A DNA stretch of 64,000 bases, from contig NC_134356.1 in assembly GCF_048569485.1 (NCBI RefSeq), positions 96,410,604-96,474,603 on the forward strand. The letters are read 5' to 3'. Both the position numbers and the translations under genes were made by a program. This DNA comes from Anomaloglossus baeobatrachus. Taxonomy: Eukaryota > Chordata > Amphibia > Anura > Aromobatidae. Each line of letters opens with the position of its first letter. Position 1 is the stretch's first letter. Under the pieces are notes generated by a model. The model was not told where the DNA came from and did no database searches. It worked only from the letters and a program-made list of their open reading frames with translations. Below are positions 53,224-61,830 of the stretch, in pieces.

Positions 53224-55424
53224 GGGTATGTGCGCACTAGGCGTTTTTTTCACGCTGCGTTTTTGTGCGTTTGTCTAAAAAAACGCACCTGCGGCTAAAA
53301 AAATGCGGCAAAAACGCATGCGTTTTTGCCGCGATTTGGTGCGTTTTTTGCTGCGTTTTTGCTCACTGCGTTTTTAATCAGTGCACAATGCCATTAAAGA
53401 TTGTTGATGAAAAAAAAAAAAAAAAAAGGTCTGATGTCATTTCCTTCTTCAAAATGTTCATTGTATGCAGGAGAGCAGACAGCTGCAGAACTAGTGTATG
53501 CAGGAGAGCAGACAGCAGCTGCGGAACTACAAGTCTCAGCATCCTCCATTCACTAGTGTATGGAGGAGAGCAGACAGCAGCTGCAGAACTACAAGTCTCA
53601 GCATCCTCCATTCACTAGTGTATGCAGGAGAGCAGACAGCAGCTGCAGAACTACAAGTCTCAGCATCCTCCATTCACTAGTGTATGCAGGAGAGCAGACA
53701 GCAGCTGCAGAACTACAAGTCTCAGCATCCTCCATTCACTAGTGTATGCAGGAGAGCAGACAGCAGCTGCAGAACTACAAGGCTCAGCATCCTCCATCCA
53801 GGACTGTATGCAGTTTTTTGCCCAAAAAGAAAAAAAAATGACGTGGGCTTCGCCATATTTTTGTATGCTAGCTGGGTACAGCAGGCAGGTACGGGCTGCC
53901 CCCAACCCCCAGCTGCCTATTTGTACCCGGCTGGGAACCAAAAATATAGAGAAGCCCTTTTTTTTTTAATTATTTCATGAAATAATTAAAAAAAAAAATG
54001 ACGTGGGCTTCGCCTAATTTTTGAGTCCAGCCGGGTACAACTAGGCAGCTGGTGATTGGAATCCACAGTGCAGGGTGCCCATGCTTTCTGGGCACCCCCA
54101 CTGCGAATTGCAGTCCGCAGCCACCCCAGAAAATGGCGCTTTCATAGAAGCGCCATCTTCTGGCGCTGTATCCAACTCTTCCAGCTGCCCTGAAGCCGGG
54201 TGGCTAGCTAGGTAATAATGGAGTTAGGGCTAGCTGTATATTATCAGCTAGCCCTAAGCCCGAAATTCATGGTGTCACGCCAATATTAGACATGGCCACC
54301 ATGAATTTCTAGTAATGATAAAAAAAAAAACACAACACAGAGAAAAATATTTTTATTAGAAATAAAACACAACACAATTAGTGACTCCATCTTTATTAAA
54401 ATAAACCCCCCTCCGCAGTAATCCTGGGTCAGGGTCCCGCGCCGTCCAATCAGGATCCAATATCATCTGATCGGTTTGCTGGAAGGCAAAGCGATCAGAT
54501 GATGTGTCAGGATCAAGTGCCTGAAGCACATCACACGTCGGCTGATTGTATAAAAGCCGATTATACAATCAGCTGATGCATCAGTGCAAAAAAAAAAAAA
54601 ATAAATAATACTCACTTATGTGCTGTGCTGATTACCGGCAGCTCCTGGAGCGATCGATTGGACAGGAGTCTGATCCTATACGATCGCTGCCGGTAATCAG
54701 CTGATGAAGTCCCCTGACGGCAGGATCAGCTGATAGCCGGCCGGGCGCGAAAAAGCCGGCGACACCGCGATCAGCTGATGCGTCAGGTGACTGCATCAGG
54801 TGATCCACCGCCAGGTCCTGCAAGCAAGGTCCTGCCCCGGGGAGACTGCACACCGCCAGAGCGGCGGGACCGGGAGGAGATGGGAGCGGGCATGGCATCG
54901 GGACCCTGCAGACAGGTGAGTATATGACTTTTTTTTTTTTTCTACTGTTCACTTTGTTTTTCGCCGCTGCCTCCACCTCCTGCCTGTACATGGCGCCGCA
55001 CGGAGCTGACATGCACAGGACGGGAGGTGGACGCAGCGGTGACGGTACTGGGAGGATTCCTGCTTCTGTGTCTACCAACAGAAGGAATCCTCTTCCTGTA
55101 CACGTCACTGTAGTGCCCACCCCTTGCGTTTATAGCTGCGTTTTTAGTCATAGAAACGCGGCTATATGCGTTTTTCATTGCGTTTTTAACATCTCATTGA
55201 ATTCAATGAGTGAAAAACGCAGTGGAAAACGCAGAAATAATTGACATGCTGCGTTTTTGTGGTCACCACAAAAACGCAGCTAAAAAAAAAACGCTGTGTG
55301 AGGACAGCACTTCTGAAAACCCATTGACATTGCTGGGGAAGCAATGTCACTGCGTTTTCAGCACAAAAACACGGTAAAAAACGCCGCTAAAAACACGGCA
55401 AAAACGCCTAGTGCGCACAAGGCC
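53224..55424. mobile_element. Harbinger-type MITE, 2.2 kb, with minisatellite
   Basis: Ends GGGTATGTGCGCACTAGGCG and CGCCTAGTGCGCACAAGGCC are inverted with one or two changes; TAA is duplicated (53221-53223, 55425-55427). Inner ends are rich in AAAAACGC/GCGTTTTT. Internal segments include the minisatellite at 53468 and an ATCAGCTGAT-rich stretch. No transposase. Confidence 0.9.
53468..53810. repeat. 62-bp minisatellite in the 2.2-kb MITE
   Basis: Five and a half near-identical copies of a 62-bp unit that contains AGGAGAGCAGACAGCAGCTG and CTCAGCATCCTCCATTCACT. 62 is not a multiple of three, yet frames stay open for a time because each frame is stop-poor; not a gene. Confidence 0.95.
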
Positions 55425-55427
55425 TAA

Positions 55428-55889
55428 GAGGTGTCCTATAAATAAAGTAAAAAATGGAAACACAGTTGAGACCCCAAAACAATGCCTACTGTGCAGTGTA
55501 CAAACGTCAGAAAAACTGTTGAATAACAGATGAATCGATGTGGAGTCACAGCCCGGAGGACTCTACTGCAATCTGCAAAACAGAACAAAGGATGGAAGCG
55601 CTATTATGAAGGCAAGGCCGCCCAGTCACAACGCAGTTACGACCACCAATCGGAGTAGAGGGGGTGCGGAAAAGGCAATGTAGATGCACGCCTATGTTAG
55701 TAATCAAGATTTGAATCGTGCTATGTGACAGGGTCCCAGCGAGTTGTTATGGTTCGCCGTATCGTTGCTGTGTCGTTGGGAAGATCTGACTGACAGCTCA
55801 CTAGCGACCCTGTAGCGACGTATCAGCGATCCTGACCAGGTCGTATCGTGGTCGGAATCGCTGGTACGTTGTTTAGTGAGACAGTACAC
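55428..55889. mobile_element. Right-end region of the 19-kb Harbinger
   Basis: Matches the right half of the MITE at 32222-32975 from 55572 on (AAGGCAAGGCCGCCCAGTCA, GGTCGTATCGTGGTCGGAAT), and 55455-55520 mirrors 37282-37345. No gene. Confidence 0.8.
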
Positions 55890-55892
55890 TTA

Positions 55893-56772
55893 GCTAACAT
55901 AAATGAATTCAAGTCCCCAGGTCCAGATGAATTACACCCCAGAGTACTGAAGGAGATAGCAGAGGAAATATTAGAACCACTCGTCATAATTTTTTAAAAT
56001 TCCTGGAGAGCAGAAGTTCCAGAAGACTGGAGAAGAGCAAATGTTATCCCTATCTTCAAAAAGGGGAAGGTGGACCCAGGGAACTACAGGCCTGTGAGCC
56101 TGACTTCCATACCAGGAAAGATCTTTGAACAAATTATTAAACAACATTTATGCAAGTAACTGGATGAGAATGAAGTGATTAACCAGAGCCAGCATGGGTT
56201 TGTAACTAATAAGTCATGTCAGACTAACTTAATTTCCTTCTATGAAAGAATCACTGACTGGGTGGATCAGGGAAATGCAGTAGATATAGTATATCTTGAC
56301 TTCAGCAAAGCATTTGACAAAGTATCTCATACAGTCCTTATTAAAAAAAATGACCAAGTGTGGAATGGACGTGGCAACTGTTAGATGGATTTGCAACTGG
56401 CTTAGTGATCGGAGTCAAAGAGTGGTCATAAATGGCTGCACATCCAGTTGGAAGACTGTCTCAAGTGGGGTACCACAGGGCTCTGTGCTGGGCCCCATGT
56501 TGTTCAACATCTTTATCAATGATTTAGATGAAGGAATTAAGGGTAAACTGATTACATTTGCTGATGACACAAAGCTAGGAGGAAAAGCTAATACTAAAGA
56601 ATAGAGAGAGAATTCAAAAAGATCTAAACAAGCTGGAACAGTGGGCAGTACTAATAAAATTGTTTTTAACACAGAGAAATGCAAAGTCATACATCTTGGC
56701 AAGAATAATGAAAATAGCATATACAGCATGGGAGGAATAGAGCTATCCAACAGCATATGTGAAAAAGACTTA
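55893..56772 (+). pseudogene. CR1 reverse transcriptase piece
   Basis: Motifs in order: [76 protein letters not shown] (first catalytic Asp), [20 protein letters not shown], and [11 protein letters not shown] (DD pair). The frame shifts at an A run near 56345 and has in-frame stops near 55994 and 56158, so it is dead. Motif wording is CR1 rather than L2 or RTE. Confidence 0.88.
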
Positions 56773-57348
56773 GGGGTACTTTGCACACTACGACATTGCA
56801 AGCCGATGCTGCGATGCCGAGCGCGATAGTCCCCGCCCCCGTCGCAGCAGCGATATCTTGTAATTGCTGCCGTAGCGAACATTATCGCTACGGCAGCTTC
56901 GTACGCACTTACCTGCCCTGCGACATCGCCCTGGCCGGCGACCTGCCTCCTACCTAAGGGGACGGGTCGTGCGGCGTCACAGTGATGTCACACTGCAGGC
57001 GGCCAATAGAAGCGGAGGGGCGGAGATGAACGGGACGTAAACATCCCGCCCACCTTCCGCATTGCAGCCGGGATGCAGGTAAGGTGATGTTCCTCGCTCC
57101 TACGGCTTCACACACAGTGATATGTGCTGTCTGCTGGAACGAGGAACAACATCGTACCTGTCGCTGCTGCAAAATTATGGAAATGTCGGACCCTACACCG
57201 ATCATACGATAACGACGCTTTTGCGCTCGTTAATCGTATGTAAAAGGATTCACATACTGCGATGTCGACAGCGACGCCGGATGTGCGTCACTTTCGATTT
57301 GAGCCCATCGACATCGCACCTGCAATGTCACAACGTGCAAAGTACCCC
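56773..57348. mobile_element. Harbinger-type MITE (GGGGTACTTTGC family), copy 2
   Basis: Ends GGGGTACTTTGCACACTACG and CAACGTGCAAAGTACCCC; TTA is duplicated (56770-56772, 57349-57351). Homologous throughout to 30324-30904. Inserted in the CR1 LINE. Confidence 0.92.
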
Positions 57349-57351
57349 TTA

Positions 57352-57475
57352 GGTATACTAATAGATCACAGACTGAACATGAGTCAACAGCAGCAGCAAA
57401 AAAAGCAAACACCAATCTAGGATGTATTAACAAAAGCATACATTCTAGATCACGTGAAGTCATTATGTAGCGCCC
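57352..57475 (+). pseudogene. CR1 ORF2 C-terminal piece 1
   Basis: GGTATACTAATAGATCACAG continues ...LGVLIDH, then tracks through ACAAAAGCATACATTCTAGA. It abuts the Harbinger MITE on the left and the LTR-like element on the right. Confidence 0.7.
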
Positions 57476-58490
57476 AGAGAAGGGGGTACTCGGTCCCGGG
57501 CAGTAACAAATGGGAATATCACTCTGGTGGCCGTTGCCTGGTCCCGTTCTCTGGGCCCCTTTTTTTAATGGGGGTATATACAGGGGAGCTAAGAGTTTTT
57601 GTCATGTGACGCCACCTGCGGGTTGCGGTTAGGGATGAAGAACCGCCGCTGCTTAATGTAGGTACTCCCAGGACTGATCGTAGTAGCAGCCATGATGCTT
57701 GGCCTTCCATAGGTAGAGCTGTGCCTGGGAGATGTAGAGGGGCAATAACGGAGACCAGTCTGTAGATTGTATTAAACAGTCCTTACTCACTGTGGACCCT
57801 CGGGTGCTGGTTCCAATCCAAGTATTGCCAGTGCCAGTTGGTGGCAAGGGTGCTCTATCCCCGGCACTCTTAGTTCAGTTGAGACCCCGAAGCCTGGAAC
57901 TTTGGGGTCCCCTAGCTGTGATACAGCGGTCTATCCGTTCGGCTAGCAGTGCGGACCCTGCAGGGAAGTAAGTGTTCGAACCCCGATCCTAGTTTACTGC
58001 TGATACCCCCATAACTGTAAGGTCAGTGAGGCCCCTGCAGGTAATTGCCAGGCCGTAGGAAACTGACGCCTGACCTAAGGCCCTGTGCCCCGCGCGTGCC
58101 CAGATTCCATTGGTGCTCCCTCGTACCGTCCCTGGGGTCTTGACTCCAGCCCAGAGGTATTTGTTTGCTCTCTGCTAGCAACCTGACTCCCTTGCCCCCT
58201 GGTCACCGTTACACAGGCCCAGCTTGAGGCACGTCTGCTCCCTTCACTAAATTTCTGCAGACTGCTCCCTGTTCTTCCTGTCCCCTCCTCCCCCCCTCCC
58301 CGGCTAATCCCATGGCGTCCAACCCCTTACGTGGTTGACCTAACCCTCTATGCCCTGGTGTGAGAGGCTACTGGGAATTTAGGTGTGTTGCTGTTGCTGG
58401 CACTGGTGTTATAGGACCGAGGAGGTAGGTCCTGCATCCCCGGGAGGATGCAGTTCCCTGTAGTGCCCTGAGTGGCTCAGGGTCGCTACA
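57476..58490. mobile_element. LTR-like element, probable solo LTR
   Basis: About 1.0 kb with short inverted ends TGTAGCGCCC and GGGTCGCTACA, beginning TG and ending CA. No internal coding region, so a solo LTR is the best reading; family not determined. The flanking direct repeat is not clear (TTAT can be drawn). It sits in CR1 and so is younger than it. Confidence 0.55.
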
Positions 58491-58495
58491 TTTAT

Positions 58496-58793
58496 CCCCC
58501 TTTACTCCTCTTTGGTCAGACCTCATCTGGAATATTGTGTCCAGTTCTGAGCACCATATTTTAAAAAAGACATCAACAAACTGGAGCAAGTTCAGAGAAG
58601 AGTGACCAGAATGGTGACTGGTCTGCACACCATGTCCTATGATACAGGATTTAGGATTGTTTAGCTTGAAAAAGAGAAGACTAAGAGGAGACCTAATAGC
58701 GGTCTACAAATATCTTAAAGGCTGTCACACTGTAGAGGGATCATTTTATTCTCATTTTCTCAAGGAAAGACTAGAAGCAATGGGATGAAACTG
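58496..58793 (+). pseudogene. CR1 ORF2 C-terminal piece 2
   Basis: Encodes RPHLEYCVQF-like sequence (GGTCAGACCTCATCTGGAAT) and LEQVQRRVTRM, the conserved CR1 tail, and then TACAAATATCTTAAAGGCTG. It ends with GAAACTG, the target site of the next insertion. Confidence 0.75.
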
Positions 58794-59608
58794 TGATGTT
58801 CAGTCCAGATGAGGATCCACGGGACAGCGCACAGGACACCCCCAGGGAGACAACCGGGAGCGAGCCCCTATACAGGGACTGTCTGGCAGCCGCCCCAGAG
58901 GACCTAGATGCACAGCAGCTGAGACACAAGTGAATACGGGTTAGCGTCCTTAAGCTGTCCGTGCGGGACATGGCTGTTGGTCCAATGGTAGATGCGGGCC
59001 GAAGGGGATCAGGATGGTTGACTGGAACCAGGTACAGGTGCCGACTGGTGGTATTAGATGGAGTCCAGAACCGGCGACGGGTACATGCTGGCGGGAGATG
59101 ATGGGATCCAAAGCTGACTGTCACCGTGGTGTCTCCTGGGAAACCGAAAGGCTGGACGCACTCAGGTTGGCAGTATCTGTGGGCATAGACAGGGTTAACC
59201 TGGGTACGAGACACAGATGGACCTGAACATCTGGCACAAGAGACAAAGCTACAATAACCCGTTGAACAGGCACCGCCCATATGGAAAAGAAAGTCTTTTA
59301 TACCATGAACCTGTTATCAGCCATATCCTGTTTCAGAGACGCTGGCCCTTTAAGAAGAGGTGAGAGAGCGCACCCGCACCCTAGTGCGCAGGCGCAAAGC
59401 CCGAGAGCCGGAGATCAGCACAGGACGCCGAGGAACGAATGCAGGAGACCTGGAGGCAGAGTCCTGGACCGCAGCGAGACGGCAGGATCGGGGAGCAGAG
59501 GGCACGGAGGACGCAGAGGACGGGAAGCGGGAGCAGCGGCTGTGGTCAGAGTGTATGGGGACCGGATCAGTGAGTAACGAGCGACGCCGTGGCCCAGGGA
59601 GCGAGACA
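58794..59608. mobile_element. LTR-like element, probable solo LTR with direct flanking repeat
   Basis: 815 bp, beginning TGATGTTCAG and ending GAGACA. GAAACTG is repeated on both sides (58787-58793, 59609-59615), in line with the 5-6 bp duplication of endogenous-retrovirus-type LTRs. A TATA-like GGTATAAAAG on the - strand at about 59300 hints that the LTR lies in reverse. No internal region; family not determined. Fossil inserted in CR1. Confidence 0.6.
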
Positions 59609-59961
59609 GAAACTGATGGGGAGGAGACACAGATTAGATATTAGGCTAGGTTCACATTTCCGTCAATTTGTATCAGTCACAATCCGCGGCTCTGGTAAAC
59701 AACGGGATCCGTTTGGCGGATTCCGTTGTTCCCATATACTTGTATGAGCGGCGGATTGTGACTGATGACGCTGCGTTGCATCCTCCGCCCGACTGATCAG
59801 TTGTGGAATGACTGACTGTCGGGCGGCAGGAACACAGAGTGTAACGTTTTTTGAGCAGCGGCTCCCTGCACATATAACCAGGGTACACATCGCGTTACTA
59901 AGCAAAGCGCTTTGCTTAGTTACCCGATATATACCCTGGCTACGTGTGCAATGAACGAACG

Positions 59962-59963
<2 letters not shown>

Positions 59964-60034
<71 letters not shown>
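59964..60034. repeat. (AC)n microsatellite
   Basis: About 35 AC units in a row inside the MITE at 59644. The VCVCVC and THTHTH frames across it are not genes. Confidence 0.97.
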
Positions 60035-60036
<2 letters not shown>

Positions 60037-60119
60037 CCCTGTCCCCAGCCATGCAGTCCCCGACACTGACGTCTTCAGCGGCATAGCCCCGCTTGGCTCC
60101 ACGCACTCCGCCCACCATT

Positions 60120-60420
60120 CTCGGTGGCCGAACGATCAGCTGATCACCCGGCGGCCGGCTGCTGTGAGCGATCAGCTGATCACCCGTCTTCTGTGAGCGA
60201 TCAGCTGATCACCCGGCTGCTGTGAGCGATCAGCTGATCACCCGGCTGCTGTGAGCGATCAGCTGATCACCCGGCTGCTGTGAGCGATCAGCTGATCACC
60301 CGGCTGCTGTGAGCGATCAGCTGATCACCCGGCTGCTGTGAGCGATCAGCTGATCACCCGGCTGCTGTGAGCGATCAGCTGATCACCCGGCTGCTGTGAG
60401 CGATCAGCTGATCGCTCTCA
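60120..60420. repeat. 29-bp tandem repeat with palindromic core GATCAGCTGATC
   Basis: About ten units of GTGAGCGATCAGCTGATCAC plus CCGGCTGCT. Each unit holds the 12-bp perfect palindrome GATCAGCTGATC, so the array can fold into many short hairpins. Confidence 0.93.
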
Positions 60421-60620
60421 TTAGCCAGCCGCTGGGAGATCATCTGTTCCCTCTCAAAGACGGCCGGCTATTGTGAACGATCAGCTGATCGTTCTCTCTT
60501 TTACAACGGAGTCAGACAATGAATTCTAATTCTTGTCATCCGTTGTACAACGCATCAGTCACAAGTGTCAAGCAACGCATGTGACTGATGCAAAACAACG
60601 GAAATGTGAACCTAGCCTTA

Positions 60621-60818
60621 CAAAAAACTTTCTGACAGTGAGGGTGATCAACGAGTGGAACAGGCTGCCACAAGAGGTGGCGAGTTCCTCTTCAATGGAA
60701 GTCTTTAAAGAGGTTGGATGGACATCTGTCTGGGATGATTTAGTGAATCCTGCTTTGAGCAGGGGGTTGGACTAGATGACCCAGGAGCTCCATTCCAACT
60801 CTAATATTCTGTGATTCC
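60621..60818 (+). pseudogene. CR1 3' terminal piece
   Basis: VRVINEWNRLPQEVASSSSM and the 3' end GGGTTGGACTAGATGACCCA...TCTGTGATTCCATG. This is where reverse transcription of the LINE began. Confidence 0.85.
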
Positions 60819-60826
60819 ATGTATTA

Positions 60827-61026
60827 GGCCTAAGCCACACGGCGAGAAAATCGGTGCGAGTGGAGTGCTATAAAACATCGCATTCCACCAATTTTAGCCT
60901 GTGTGTCAGCACACATGAGCGATTATTTTCTCAGCCCTAATCAGACCGAGAAAACAATCACAGCATGCTGCGACTCTAATGCGAGACTCTTTCTCTCGCA
61001 CCCATTCAAGTGAATGGGGCGAGGGG

Positions 61027-61066
<40 letters not shown>

Positions 61067-61317
61067 GCACTGCACTCGCGGTACATCGGTGTACTGCTAG
61101 TGCAGTGTGAGAATGGCAATAGCTGGCTACGCAGGAGAGAGGGAGAGAAATCCCTCCCTCCCCTCCTGAGTGCCGGCCGCTCCCCGCAGCTGAGGTCTGC
61201 TCGCACGAACGGACCTCAGTTGCAAGGACACACGCATGACACTCGGCTCTGCTGAACTGCCAGCATGGGCTGAGTGTCATGCAAGTGGATCGCAGTACTC
61301 CCCGTGTGGCCCCGGCC
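60827..61317. mobile_element. Harbinger-type MITE (GGCCTAAGCCACACGG ends)
   Basis: GGCCTAAGCCACACGG on the left against CCGTGTGGCCCCGGCC on the right; TTA is duplicated (60824-60826, 61318-61320). Holds a run of about 38 A (61027-61064). Lies just beyond the CR1 3' end. Confidence 0.85.
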
Positions 61318-61320
61318 TTA

Positions 61321-61830
61321 TTTAGCTGCTGTTCAACATAGAGATGATGGAGTGATGCGGAGATCAATTTCTCCCTTGCTACACTTAGAATTACTGTGCC
61401 ATGGAACAGGAGCTTTTGCATGATTTTAACCCCTCTTGAATTCAAGGATGGTGAGTGGCATACCTATCTCAGATCTGTGTTATATTCATCCAAAGATTGT
61501 GGCTTGGTGGACAGACAAGTTGTGAATGAACTAATCTTTTAGGATTAGCAGGACTGACCCTATTAGATGACCATAGATCTTTTTGGCTTTGATGGATTGC
61601 AGCGGTACTGAGTAAAAATGCTTTTATCACATCAGGTTACGTAATTGTCATGAGGTGCTCTATGAAAGCAAACCTAGAATCCATTAAGATGAGGCTCACA
61701 CGATGCATATTTGGTGCTACTTTACAGAAAGGTGTCATGAGTGTGCCATTTCCTAATGTCACCTCTTGGAGTCCTGGAGTCAGGAGGTCTCAGCATTTGA
61801 TTGAGGGCCTTCTCACTGTTATCAAGCTGA
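61321..61830. other. Apparently unique DNA, no gene recognised
   Basis: No repeat, splice-flanked coding exon or RNA gene recognised. A 61-residue open frame at 61650-61835 has no features I know. Confidence 0.4.

Larger units (their letters stand above)
36840..55889 (+). mobile_element. 19-kb PIF/Harbinger element with transposase, Myb-like and MADF genes
   Basis: Left end AGGGTACTTCTCACATAGCG and right end ...GTTTAGTGAGACAGTACAC are imperfect inverted repeats; TTA is duplicated (36837-36839, 55890-55892) and CR1 sequence reads straight through from one flank to the other. The subterminal region 37282-37345 (GGTAGGCATTGTTTGGGGTC) is mirrored at 55455-55520. Genes: transposase (37656-38958, +), Myb-like A (40317-42556, +), MADF (43708-45346, -), Myb-like B (46631-49552, +), MADF relic (51894-52045, -). 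About 9 kb of the length is later insertions (MITEs at 38908, 40372 and 53224; Tc1 at 47711; TTAA element at 49571; SINE at 46098). Autonomous Harbingers are usually 3-6 kb, so the large size is due to nesting plus a duplicated module. Confidence 0.88.
59644..60617. mobile_element. Harbinger-type MITE with microsatellite and palindromic array
   Basis: Ends GGCTAGGTTCACATTTCCGT and ACGGAAATGTGAACCTAGCC are perfect inverted repeats; TTA is duplicated (59641-59643, 60618-60620). Inside are (AC)n and the 29-bp array. Splits the CR1 tail. Confidence 0.93.
36190..60818 (+). mobile_element. One CR1 LINE, cut into six pieces by five insertions
   Basis: Pieces in order: 36190-36839, 55893-56772, 57352-57475, 58496-58793, 59609-59643 and 60621-60818. 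Together they give about 2.2 kb running from the region before the RT to the 3' end. Across each gap the CR1 sequence continues without loss, and most gaps have matching target duplications. The end (GGGGGTTGGACTAGATGACC, then CAACTCTAATATTCTGTGAT) is the standard CR1 3' terminus. The element is 5'-truncated. Inserted, left to right: 19-kb Harbinger, Harbinger MITE, an LTR-like element, another LTR-like element, Harbinger-type MITE. Confidence 0.9.

Noticed and set aside
58771-59630. Open frames of 94-169 residues on both strands
   Set aside because: They lie in an LTR-like, GC-rich fossil with no coding domains recognised.
59912-60118. Frames with THTHTH and VCVCVC runs
   Set aside because: They are the (AC)n microsatellite.
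61006-61445. Phe-rich or Lys-rich frames around an A run
   Set aside because: Caused by the 38-base A run in the MITE at 60827; no protein signal.
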